Shown here piece by piece: positions 1 through 7,101 of a DNA stretch of 28,868 nt (position 1 is the first letter of the stretch; the number at the start of each line of letters is the position of its first letter). The DNA comes from a virus. The DNA is taken from the IMG/VR virus record IMGVR_UViG_3300018481_000059, positions 1 to 28,868 of that record; one strand, written 5' to 3'. A program made the position numbers and the translations under genes. The notes beneath the pieces are model-generated. The model did not search any database. It was not told the origin of the DNA and saw nothing but the letters and a program-made list of their open reading frames with translations.

Positions 1-1
1 C

Positions 2-757
2 GATCCGGGGGATGACGGTGTCGTTAGGGCACTGGACATCGACCATGATGGAATCGACAAGCACGAGCTTCGTCGCAGAGTTATTGCCGATCCACGAACC
101 GAGTACTTCATCCAGGACGGGTTGATCTACACCCGACAGAACGGTATGCGACCGGCTCGGTACACGGGAACCAACAAGCACGACAAGCACTCGCACACAT
201 CGCTGCGTCACGGCGACACCTATGAGCGGGCTGGCGCTTGGGGTTACACCGGCAAGGGTGGTGCACCAGCGCCTAGGCCTACGCCTGGTAAGAAGCCACT
301 CGGAACGGTTGTGAGTGAGGTCATCGCGGGTCAGTGGGGTGAAGGTCCGGATCGGGTCAACCGCCTTCGGGCTGCTGGCTACGACCCGACTGCCGTTCAG
401 ACCGAAGTGAACCGTCGGCTATCGGGCGCTAAACCGGCTCCTCAACCAGCTCCCACTCGCAAGTCTGTAGATCAGGTAGCTCAGGAGGTCATCGACGGAC
501 GATGGGGTAACAATCCTGAGCGTAGTCGTCGACTGGCGGCTGCTGGGTACAGGGCCACTGAGGTTCAGGCGGCGGTCAATCGTCGTCTCGGCGGTAGTGG
601 TGCCGGTCGTGCCGTTCGACTTAGTGTCGAAGCGCTGGCTGATCAGGTAATCAATCAGCAGTGGGGCAATGGCACTGAACGACGCCGTCGACTCACGGCC
701 GCTGGGTACGACTACGCTGCTGTTCAGGCCGAGGTCAACCGACGGTTGCGCCGGTAG
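2..757 (+). CDS. Endolysin, C-terminal part (peptidase-like domain plus three CW_7 repeats); 5' end outside window
   Basis: Open from the first complete codon, so the gene begins upstream; 251 residues are visible. The TTG at 122 is only an internal codon, because the frame stays open to the window edge and the domain continues across it. Visible residues 9-68 contain V-R-A-L-D-I-D and then H-D-K-H-S-H-T-S-L. This A-x-D plus H-x-H layout resembles the metal site of M15-type peptidoglycan peptidases. After a Pro/Ala linker come three repeats at about 302-421, 464-589 and 623-748, each with E-V-I-x-G-x-W-G-N, then a-A-G-Y and V-Q-x-x-V-N-R-R-L, which is the CW_7 (CPL-7) cell-wall binding pattern. 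Role: degrading host peptidoglycan at lysis. The CW_7 call is firm; the exact peptidase family is less sure because the N-terminus is missing. Confidence 0.87.
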   Translation, partial: DPGDDGVVRALDIDHDGIDKHELRRRVIADPRTEYFIQDGLIYTRQNGMRPARYTGTNKHDKHSHTSLRHGDTYERAGAWGYTGKGGAPAPRPTPGKKPLGTVVSEVIAGQWGEGPDRVNRLRAAGYDPTAVQTEVNRRLSGAKPAPQPAPTRKSVDQVAQEVIDGRWGNNPERSRRLAAAGYRATEVQAAVNRRLGGSGAGRAVRLSVEALADQVINQQWGNGTERRRRLTAAGYDYAAVQAEVNRRLRR

Positions 758-773
758 GCGTCAAAATGGGACC

Positions 774-825
774 CCTCAGGGAAGGGTTCGAAGTTCCTCC
801 CCGCTCTTCGAGCCCTTCTCTGAGG
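774..825 (+). terminator. 20-bp stem-loop between endolysin and head operon (probable terminator)
   Basis: The arm at 774-793 (CCTCAGGGAAGGGTTCGAAG) pairs with 806-825 over 20 positions with only two non-Watson-Crick pairs, around a 12-nt loop. It is followed by CTTTG rather than a T-run, so it is not a classical intrinsic terminator. Its place after the endolysin stop and before a new strong ribosome binding site fits transcript termination or RNA processing. Confidence 0.55.
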
Positions 826-855
826 CTTTGTCAACAAAAGAAGGAGGTGTTCCGC

Positions 856-1248
856 GTGACAGAGCCAACGATCAATCCAGATAGCATCCTTGACAGCGTC
901 AAGAAGGTGCTGCAGGTTCCGTTTGACTACGATGTATTTGACCTCGACATCATGATGCACATCAACTCTGTGTTCAACACCTTGCATCAGTTGGGTATCG
1001 GTCCAGTAGAGGGATACCAGATCACGGATGCCGAGGACACGTGGGATGCCTTTCTTGGGACCGATCCACTACTCAATTCGGTCAAGACCTACGTCACGCT
1101 TCGAGTTCGGATGATCTTCGATCCCCCACCAAACTCGTTCACCCAGACGGCCATCAAGGAAGCCATTCAAGAACTAGAATGGCGAATGAGCGTGCATCGG
1201 GAAGGCGTTGTTTATCCGACACAGGTTACTGTTGTATCGGACACGTAA
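856..1248 (+). CDS. Head-tail adaptor (HK97 gp6-like connector), 130 aa
   Basis: The start is GTG 856, set by AAGGAGG at 841-847 eight bases upstream; a longer reading from 766 would run through the stem-loop and is rejected. The protein has a helical N-terminus (D-S-I-L-D-S-V-K-K), then D-L-D-I-M-M-H-I-N-S-V-F, L-G-I-G-P, a T-W-D-A-F-L segment, R-M-I-F-D-P-P-P and E-L-E-W-R. That ordered set is what I know from phage head-tail adaptor proteins that bind under the portal. In most siphoviruses this gene follows the capsid gene; here it lies upstream of the terminase. The assignment rests on pattern recall only. The C-terminus is followed at once by the next gene. Confidence 0.7.
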   Translation: MTEPTINPDSILDSVKKVLQVPFDYDVFDLDIMMHINSVFNTLHQLGIGPVEGYQITDAEDTWDAFLGTDPLLNSVKTYVTLRVRMIFDPPPNSFTQTAIKEAIQELEWRMSVHREGVVYPTQVTVVSDT

Positions 1249-1249
1249 C

Positions 1250-1621
1250 GTGTTTTGGTGGAGCGGGGGTATATTAGCAGTCTGGCTGATTGCTGCTTTA
1301 TTAATAGGCATAGCGATCGGCAAAGCAATCCATGTAGCGGATCAAAGAGAGGGTGGGCTTATGGTCCGCTATCCTGAATCTCGTTTCGATCGTCGCCGTA
1401 AGAAGCGACTCAGTGAGCGAGAAGAGGCTGAGATGAAGGCGGCCAAACTCGCGGAGAAGATGGGTCGTCAAGATCCTCGAACCGGCGATGATCGTCGTCA
1501 ATCAGAACGTCGGAAGATGGTCATGTCGGCTGACGAAGTTGACGATTGGCTCAAGCGTAATGGCATATCTACTGGCGACCGGCGACACAATGACCGTCGT
1601 TCCGGCGACCGACGAAGATAG
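1250..1621 (+). CDS. Small membrane protein with Arg-rich C-terminus, unknown function, 123 aa
   Basis: The start is uncertain. GTG 1250 lies one base after the upstream stop and keeps one strong transmembrane segment (about residues 2-25, W-L-I-A-A-L-L-I-G-I-A-I-G). A TTG at 1208 would overlap the adaptor by 41 bases. ATG 1361, behind GAGAGGGTGG, would give a soluble 86-aa protein. The rest is highly charged: a basic patch (R-R-R-K-K-R), a Glu/Ala/Lys helix, then repeated D-R-R-x-x-x-R-R / G-D-R-R-x-x-D-R-R units to the end. The basic tail could bind nucleic acid or acidic surfaces. It sits between the adaptor and the tagged-protein genes, so a head-related role is possible but unproven. No family recognised. 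Confidence 0.6.
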   Translation: MFWWSGGILAVWLIAALLIGIAIGKAIHVADQREGGLMVRYPESRFDRRRKKRLSEREEAEMKAAKLAEKMGRQDPRTGDDRRQSERRKMVMSADEVDDWLKRNGISTGDRRHNDRRSGDRRR

Positions 1622-1638
1622 GAAGGAGGTGATCTCAC

Positions 1639-3060
1639 ATGACAACTGTGACTCTTGCTCATGTCAGTGAGAAGCCATGGAGCGAGTACACCAAGGCTGA
1701 TTACACTCCGGAACAGTGGCATAAGTCTTGTCTTATTCATCTACATGATGGCGAGCCGACGGCTAAGGATCAATGCAAGCTTCCTGTTCGTACTCCCGGT
1801 GGCGCCATTTCTCGACCAGGCGTTCATGCCGCAGCTGCTGCATTGGCGGGAGCTCGAGGTGGAGTTGACGCTTCATCCGAGGCAAAGAGCAGGGCAGCTT
1901 CTGCGCTTATTCGTCTGTACCGCAGTCTCGATGAGGATCCTCCGGAGTCTCTCGTCAAGCATACCGAAGGAGGTGAACCCATGGCGAACACAGTCGATGT
2001 GGAAGATTTTCTAGAGCACTATGGCGTGCGAGGTATGAAGTGGGGCGTTCATAACGGCGAAGTTCGAGAAGGAGCCAGTCGAAAAGAACGCAAGGCAGCT
2101 AAGAAGGAAAGTAAGCTAGCCTACAAGGCTTGGAAGAAGGAAGTTGGTAACGAGAAGGTCGCCAACGAGATTTTCCAGGAAGCAACGAAGTCATTCAACA
2201 AGGATGTCAAGATCATTAACAACGATCCGGCATTCAAGGGTAAGGATCTGACCACGGATCCTCGACTTCGTCGACAGTACGACAATGCGGTCAGCGCTCA
2301 GTTCAATTCTCGCATGGCGGATGCATCGGTCGCTCGGACTATGACCAACACAGGTCGAGCAATGATTTATCAGTTCGACAGTAGTGTCGGTATGATGCGA
2401 GCCCAAGAGAGTCAGTTAGTAGTGCACGCTGACGATGATCCTTGGCCCGACTTCGTGGCCGAGATGGATTCGCTGGGTCACATTATTTCACTTCGACTTG
2501 ATGACGATGACGACAAGCTTCTCGAGCAAGCCGAAGAGATGGCTGAGCATATTCTAACTCACTATGGCGTTCCTGGTATGAAGTGGGGCGTTCGTAAGCG
2601 AGTTAGCGACGCAAAGGCTCAAGTCAAGAAAGAAATCAAGGAACGAACTGATACTGAAACTCACGTTCGGGCCAAGCCTGGTCAAATGGTTCGCGTCGTC
2701 GGTGGCAATAGGCAAAAGGCACATGAGGATGCCATCAAGGCTCGGTCTTCTGAGCAAGTCGCCAAGCGAAGCACTCTTGATGCGCTTTCGAACAAGGATC
2801 TTCAGCATCTTGTTCAACGGATGAATCTTGAGAAGCAGTATCGTGATATGGCATCCAAGGAAACTCGTAAGAGTCAGGCCCAAAAGTGGATTGAAAACTT
2901 GATTACTTCCGACAAGGGCGATAAGTATTATGAGAAGCTTGGTCCTCATGCTCTTGTCGGAAAGAAAGTTGTCCAAGGCGCGCTTAATCTCGTAACGCAG
3001 AACAAGGCTATGCTAGGCGGTACGGTGAAGGGCGACAAGGACAAGAAGGACAAGGAGTGA
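1639..3060 (+). CDS. Two-part head-associated protein with two GMKWG tags, 473 aa
   Basis: ATG 1639 has AAGGAGGTG seven to eight bases upstream. Residues 1-113 form a compact domain (E-K-P-W-S-x-Y, D-Y-T-P-E-Q-W, C-L-I-H-L, C-K-L-P-V-R, G-V-H-A-A-A-A-A-L, R-L-Y-R-S-L) that I recall as a module joined to phage head and protease proteins; I cannot name the family. Residues 125-138 carry the first tag (L-E-H-Y-G-V-R-G-M-K-W-G) and 305-319 the second (L-T-H-Y-G-V-P-G-M-K-W-G-V-R). Each tag is followed by a Lys/Glu-rich helical stretch. An acidic run (D-D-D-D-D at about 289-293) and V-V-H-A-D-D-D at about 261-267 precede tag 2. A perfect ribosome binding site and in-frame ATG lie at 1967-1983 just before tag 1, so a shorter product may be made. 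It is followed four bases later by the phosphoesterase gene. Confidence 0.75.
   Translation: MTTVTLAHVSEKPWSEYTKADYTPEQWHKSCLIHLHDGEPTAKDQCKLPVRTPGGAISRPGVHAAAAALAGARGGVDASSEAKSRAASALIRLYRSLDEDPPESLVKHTEGGEPMANTVDVEDFLEHYGVRGMKWGVHNGEVREGASRKERKAAKKESKLAYKAWKKEVGNEKVANEIFQEATKSFNKDVKIINNDPAFKGKDLTTDPRLRRQYDNAVSAQFNSRMADASVARTMTNTGRAMIYQFDSSVGMMRAQESQLVVHADDDPWPDFVAEMDSLGHIISLRLDDDDDKLLEQAEEMAEHILTHYGVPGMKWGVRKRVSDAKAQVKKEIKERTDTETHVRAKPGQMVRVVGGNRQKAHEDAIKARSSEQVAKRSTLDALSNKDLQHLVQRMNLEKQYRDMASKETRKSQAQKWIENLITSDKGDKYYEKLGPHALVGKKVVQGALNLVTQNKAMLGGTVKGDKDKKDKE
1967..1983 (+). promoter_or_regulatory. Internal ribosome binding site with in-frame ATG 1981
   Basis: AAGGAGGTGA at 1967-1976 followed by ATG at 1981 in the frame of the 1639 gene (residue 115). 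Spacing and strength equal those of the real starts nearby. Initiation here would give a product of about 359 aa beginning M-A-N-T-V-D and carrying both tags but not the N-terminal domain. Confidence 0.6.
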
Positions 3061-3064
3061 CGCA

Positions 3065-3496
3065 ATGAGTGATGGCGTCATGATCGCATATCTTCCTGTC
3101 AATACCGAATGGGCTCGTCAACCGCTTCCACACATGACGTTGGTATATTGTGGAACGATTGATGATCTCAGTCCAACCGCTCAAAACAGATTGGCTAAAG
3201 ACGCTGTCTCAGCAGGCATGATGACAGGGCCGCTAACCCTGGAAGTCACGGGCGTTGATACGTTTGGTGATGAACTTGAGAAGGTCGACGTCATCAAGTT
3301 ATTTCCTACGTCTCGATTGCTAACAGCGCGAAAGATCGTCGAATCATGGAATGCCAGTGAGCATCCGTTCAACCCACACACAACGATCGGTCCGGTGGGG
3401 TCAGCAAGTGACGTTGTCATTCCACCGGTTGTATTCTTCGATCGAATCATGGTGGGTTGGGGCAACGAACGAATGGTATTCCAACTATCTCGATAG
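3065..3496 (+). CDS. 2H phosphoesterase (2'-5' RNA ligase / cyclic phosphodiesterase-like), 143 aa
   Basis: Two H-x-T motifs typical of the 2H superfamily are present: P-H-M-T-L-V-Y-C-G at residues 22-30 and N-P-H-T-T-I-G-P at 103-110. Their spacing of about 80 residues is right for the two symmetrical lobes. Such enzymes hydrolyse cyclic phosphodiester or 2'-5' bonds in RNA or nucleotides; some phage members (Acb1 type) destroy CBASS signal nucleotides, but that function is not shown here. Start ATG 3065 lies four bases after the previous stop, with AAGGAG inside the end of that gene. It carries no GMKWG tag although it sits beside tagged genes and the terminase. Substrate unknown; the family call is fairly firm. 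Confidence 0.78.
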   Translation: MSDGVMIAYLPVNTEWARQPLPHMTLVYCGTIDDLSPTAQNRLAKDAVSAGMMTGPLTLEVTGVDTFGDELEKVDVIKLFPTSRLLTARKIVESWNASEHPFNPHTTIGPVGSASDVVIPPVVFFDRIMVGWGNERMVFQLSR

Positions 3497-3511
3497 GAAG
3501 GAGGATTGGCA

Positions 3512-5356
3512 ATGAGCATGTCGGATATTAAGGAACGAGAGACTACTCGTCATTCGATGCGGGCCAAGCGGCGCTCAGCGAGAGCCAGGCATCGCGAGCC
3601 GTATGACGATTCACGTCTGTCGAACACGGCTACACCGAAGTACTACGGCATGTTCCGAGACGCTGTGTTGCGTGGCGATATTCCAGTGAACCGAGAAGTT
3701 TCACTGGAGATGAATCGTATCGATGCGCTCATTGCCAACCCGAACATCTATTATGATCCACGTCCGCTTGAAGGGTTCATCCTATATTGTGAGAAAGAAC
3801 TTACACTCACTGATGGTACAGATCTTCACCTTCTTCCGACCTTCAAGCTTTGGGCAGAACAGATATTCTGCTGGTACTACTTCGTGGAGCGAAGCGTCTA
3901 CGTCCCTAGCGAGGACCATCATGGTGGCGAATACGTTACCAAGACGATTCGGAAGCGGCTTACAACTAAGCAGTTCCTTATCGTCGCTCGAGGCGCTGCA
4001 AAGTCCATGTATGCACAGTGTCTCCAGGCATATTTCCTCAATGTAGACACGCAGACTACGCATCAGATCACTACGGCTCCGACGATGAAGCAAGCGGAAG
4101 AGGTGATGTCACCCTTTCGAACTGCCATCACTAGGGCTCGGGGCCCGTTATTCAAGTTCCTGACCGAAGGGTCGATGCAGAACACCACTGGTAATCGGAT
4201 GATGCGGCAGAAATTGGCCGCAACCAAGAAGGGCATCGAGAACTTCCTGACTGGAAGTCTGCTCGAAGTCCGTCCGATGTCCATCAACAAGCTTCAGGGA
4301 CTTCGCCCCAAGATCTCAACGGTCGATGAATGGCTTTCCGGCGATATTCGGGAAGACGTCGTTGGGGCGATCGAACAAGGTGCGTCGAAGCTTGATGACT
4401 ATCTGATCATCGCCATTTCTTCCGAGGGGACAATCCGTAATGGTTCTGGTGACACGATCAAACTGGAACTGGCGGATATTCTCAAAGGCGATTACTTCGC
4501 TCCGCATGTTTCTATCTGGCATTACAAGCTGGATGAACTCGAAGAAGTTTCTGATCCGGCAATGTGGCTCAAGGCTCAGCCAAATCTGGGCAAGACTGTC
4601 ACATATGAGACATACCAACTCGATGTCGAACGAGCCGAAAAGGCACCTGCATCTCGTAACGACATCCTCGCCAAGCGCTTCGGCATCCCCATGGAAGGTT
4701 ATACATATTTCTTCACATACGAGGACACGCTCCCGCATCGGCAGAGGAAATTCTGGGAGCTTCCGTGTGCGCTAGGTGTTGACCTTTCCCAAGGTGACGA
4801 CTTCTGTGCGTTCACATTTTTGTTTCCGCTTTCACGTGAACGATTTGGCGTAAAGACTCGCAGCTACATCACGTCGCTTACTCTCGCCAAGTTGCCGGGT
4901 GCTATGCGGCAGAAGTACGAGGAGTTCATCAAGGAAGGCAGTCTCCACGTTCTCGAGGGCGCCACTCTCGACATGATGGAGGTCTATGATGATCTCGATG
5001 CTCATATTGAGGACGTGAAGTATGACGTTCGTTGTTTGGGCTTCGACCCGTACGGGGCCAAGGAGTTTATTGAGCGCTGGGAGCGAGAGAACGGTCCCTA
5101 TGGAATTGAGAAGGTTCAGCAGGGTGCACGGACCGAATCAATCCCGCTCGGCGAGCTGAAGAAGCTGGCTGAGGAGCGGTTGCTCATATTCGATGAGGAA
5201 CTGATGACGTTCACGATGGGTAATGCCATCACCATCGAAGACACCAACGGTAACCGCAAGCTGCTCAAGCGCCGACAGGATGAGAAGATCGACAACGTGT
5301 CTGCGCTGATGGATGCTTACGTTGCTTTCAAGGCCAACAAGGAGGCATTTGAATGA
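3512..5356 (+). CDS. terL: Terminase large subunit (DNA packaging ATPase/nuclease), 614 aa
   Basis: ATG 3512 is preceded by AAGGAGGA seven bases upstream; a TTG at 3506 overlaps that site too closely. The ATPase part has a Walker A variant A-R-G-A-A-K-S (residues 159-165, Lys164) and a Walker B S-T-V-D-E-W (Asp272, Glu273). The C-terminal nuclease shows acidic positions in G-V-D-L-S-Q-G-D-D (Asp424), L-G-F-D-P-Y-G (Asp512) and I-D-N-V-S-A-L-M-D (about Asp594), as in RNase H-like terminase nucleases. It drives DNA into the prohead at the portal and cuts it. The basic N-terminus is typical. It overlaps the next gene by ATGA, implying coupled translation with the tagged genes. No small terminase subunit was recognised in this window. 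Confidence 0.93.
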   Translation: MSMSDIKERETTRHSMRAKRRSARARHREPYDDSRLSNTATPKYYGMFRDAVLRGDIPVNREVSLEMNRIDALIANPNIYYDPRPLEGFILYCEKELTLTDGTDLHLLPTFKLWAEQIFCWYYFVERSVYVPSEDHHGGEYVTKTIRKRLTTKQFLIVARGAAKSMYAQCLQAYFLNVDTQTTHQITTAPTMKQAEEVMSPFRTAITRARGPLFKFLTEGSMQNTTGNRMMRQKLAATKKGIENFLTGSLLEVRPMSINKLQGLRPKISTVDEWLSGDIREDVVGAIEQGASKLDDYLIIAISSEGTIRNGSGDTIKLELADILKGDYFAPHVSIWHYKLDELEEVSDPAMWLKAQPNLGKTVTYETYQLDVERAEKAPASRNDILAKRFGIPMEGYTYFFTYEDTLPHRQRKFWELPCALGVDLSQGDDFCAFTFLFPLSRERFGVKTRSYITSLTLAKLPGAMRQKYEEFIKEGSLHVLEGATLDMMEVYDDLDAHIEDVKYDVRCLGFDPYGAKEFIERWERENGPYGIEKVQQGARTESIPLGELKKLAEERLLIFDEELMTFTMGNAITIEDTNGNRKLLKRRQDEKIDNVSALMDAYVAFKANKEAFE

Positions 5357-6159
5357 TCCATGATCTCAAGCCTCCTTTAGATGAGGCTTTGCTTGTTCAC
5401 TTCGGTGTGCTGGGCATGAAGTGGGGTGTTCGGAATAATTCTTCGACGCCACCCACACTTAATGTCAAGGCAAAGGGTGTTACTGTTCGATCCGATGGAT
5501 CAATCACAATCGAAAAGGGCGCTTCTTTGCAGCGTTTGATTCGATCAGATGGTAAGTCTGCTCCGTTGAAGAACATGACATATGCCAGTATGTTGGAACA
5601 CGACAACACTCGCTACATCAAAACGCTGGGTGGAAAAGGTATTTTTGGTGGAGGTCGAGATCAAATTCTTAGTCTCCAAGCTACCAAAAAGATTACTGCT
5701 CCATCCAAGGATGAAGCGACGCGAATGCTTTCGGACATGATGGTTAATAATTCAGAGTTCCGAAAGCGAAACACGCTGTTAATGGGTGGCCCAATCAGCG
5801 CTAAAGAATTAAAGCAAATCAAAGATGATCCAGGTGGCCGTACAGCACAAGCGTGGTATCACATGACGAACATGAAACTCGCTATCGATGCGAAAATGGA
5901 TCCAGATGTTCCGTTTGTTCAATCAGCATTTCGTAATCGACTAGCTGCCAAGGGATACAACGCACTTCGAGATGAGAACGATGTTTCTGGTTTGAAGATG
6001 AAGTCACCAATCGTCATTTTCTCACCTGAGAACTCGCTTAGAGTCACCTCTCTCACGGACATCACCGATGAATTGCGACGATCTAACAAAGAAACCTTGG
6101 CTGCATATAAGGCACAGGGTCGAGATTGGGTTGAACGAGAACTGTACGGATCATCCTAG
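5353..6159 (+). CDS. GMKWG-tagged protein with a C-terminal alpha/beta domain, 268 aa
   Basis: ATG 5353 overlaps the terminase stop (ATGA). The tag lies at residues 13-27: L-L-V-H-F-G-V-L-G-M-K-W-G-V-R, preceded by K-P-P-L-D-E-A. The body has no transmembrane segment. Its C-terminal third contains F-R-N-R-L-A-A-K-G-Y-N-A-L-R-D-E-N-D followed by S-P-I-V-I-F-S-P. This resembles the K-G-Y-D-A-I-x-D-x-N-D ... P-L-I-V-F pattern I recall from phage head-associated effector domains, some ADP-ribosyltransferase-like; this is recall, not proof. Thirty-three bases at the tag are identical to the next gene, a sign of recent duplication. The end (GGATCATCCTAG) is repeated at the end of the 6910 gene. Function unknown; likely virion cargo by context. 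Confidence 0.72.
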   Translation: MIHDLKPPLDEALLVHFGVLGMKWGVRNNSSTPPTLNVKAKGVTVRSDGSITIEKGASLQRLIRSDGKSAPLKNMTYASMLEHDNTRYIKTLGGKGIFGGGRDQILSLQATKKITAPSKDEATRMLSDMMVNNSEFRKRNTLLMGGPISAKELKQIKDDPGGRTAQAWYHMTNMKLAIDAKMDPDVPFVQSAFRNRLAAKGYNALRDENDVSGLKMKSPIVIFSPENSLRVTSLTDITDELRRSNKETLAAYKAQGRDWVERELYGSS

Positions 6160-6212
6160 AGGAGGCAGGAATGCCAGTTGCCGAAAAGCCTCCTTTAGAT
6201 GAGGCTTTGCTT
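6148..6212 (+). repeat. 65-nt direct repeat, copy A (gene end, RBS, start, tag leader)
   Basis: Begins GGATCATCCTAGAGGAGG and runs through ATG 6171 into the tag leader. It matches 7090-7154 with four mismatches in 65 positions; weaker similarity continues to GGTATGAAGTGGGG. The two copies are 942 bases apart in direct orientation. Confidence 0.9.
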
Positions 6213-6917
6213 GTTCACTATGGCGTAGTGGGTATGAAGTGGGGTATTCGTAAGAGCGACGAAACTGGCGGCGTACATCGGTTCCAAACTGTAGGTCCTA
6301 AGATCGATTCGGCTTTACATAAGTCGACGCAAGTTGCGGGACAAGATGTGGCTAGGCTCATGGGTGAACGATACGGTTTTCATATCAGCGAACTCAAGAG
6401 CTTTGGGCCCGGTCATCCGGAGTATGAAAGAGGAACAGCCGCTTATGTTGAGCATACTCCAGGAAAGCGTGGCGGCGTTATTCATGCGAGTCAAGCTGAT
6501 CTCCGAAAGAGCTTGAAGTATTCCGAAGAAATCGGTTGGTCTGCCAAAGGCTGCGGTCATAACCATGGTCTTCTTACCCACGAAGCGTCACATGCCCTTT
6601 TTCATGCTGAAGAAAAAGTGCAGATGGGATTCTTCAAATCCAAGGTTGTCGGTGGAAACATCGAAGCCAGAGATGCTGCGCTTAAAGTCGCAATGCAAGA
6701 TGCTGAACGTAGCGGCATTCGAAGAAACCAATTCGTGACTAACGTCTCTGGTTATTCTGCGGCTTCTGGAACTCGACAAGAGATGGAAGCTGAGCTATTT
6801 TCTCAGTATCACTGGAGTCCGAATCCTCCAAGCTACGTAAAGGTGTGGGGTGAAACCCTTCATCAACAAATGGGCGTCGATCCCACTCCATTCCGAGAGG
6901 AAGTGAAGCATGTCTAG
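6171..6917 (+). CDS. GMKWG-tagged zincin-like metallopeptidase, 248 aa
   Basis: ATG 6171 follows AGAGGAGG. The tag is at residues 13-27 (L-L-V-H-Y-G-V-V-G-M-K-W-G-I-R). A zinc-peptidase motif H-E-A-S-H is visible at residues 137-141 (in L-L-T-H-E-A-S-H-A-L-F-H). A later segment, S-G-Y-S-A-A-S-G-T-R-Q-E-M-E-A-E-L-F-S (about 190-211), supplies candidate third-ligand glutamates (Glu204, 206 or 208). This layout is known from zincin domains of phage-delivered proteins. No signal peptide or membrane segment is present. Inference: a tagged peptidase packaged in the virion that acts in the head or in the infected cell. Its substrate cannot be told. It overlaps the 6910 gene by eight bases. Confidence 0.75.
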   Translation: MPVAEKPPLDEALLVHYGVVGMKWGIRKSDETGGVHRFQTVGPKIDSALHKSTQVAGQDVARLMGERYGFHISELKSFGPGHPEYERGTAAYVEHTPGKRGGVIHASQADLRKSLKYSEEIGWSAKGCGHNHGLLTHEASHALFHAEEKVQMGFFKSKVVGGNIEARDAALKVAMQDAERSGIRRNQFVTNVSGYSAASGTRQEMEAELFSQYHWSPNPPSYVKVWGETLHQQMGVDPTPFREEVKHV

Positions 6918-7101
6918 GACTCCTGGTTTTGTTCTTCCTTCCGCATATCCAGTAGAGACCGATCTCGAGGAAGAAGTTCGACGGCGTGACAAGGAAGCTG
7001 GGTTCGTCGTATTTGATCCAGATGAACTCCTAACTCACGCCGACAAGCCTCCTCTCGACGAGGCCTTGCTTAATCGCTTCGGCGTTAATGGATCATCCTA
7101 G
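6910..7101 (+). CDS. Short protein with truncated tag, probable remnant, 63 aa
   Basis: ATG 6910 has GAGAGGAAG upstream. Residues 1-45 are acidic and unlike neighbours, ending in L-L-T-H-A-D. Then comes the usual tag leader K-P-P-L-D-E-A-L-L and a degenerate R-F-G-V. Instead of G-M-K-W-G-V-R the frame runs into G-S-S and a stop, exactly where copy B of the 65-nt repeat begins. The same G-S-S-stop ends the 5353 gene. The simplest reading is that recombination at the repeat replaced the rest of a longer tagged gene. It may still be translated, since its ribosome binding site and start are good. Confidence 0.6.
   Translation: MSRTPGFVLPSAYPVETDLEEEVRRRDKEAGFVVFDPDELLTHADKPPLDEALLNRFGVNGSS

Noticed and set aside
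1208-1250. TTG 1208 as start of the Arg-rich membrane protein
   Set aside because: It would overlap the adaptor gene by 41 bases without a ribosome binding site and add only basic residues before the membrane segment. GTG 1250 fits better, though not certain.
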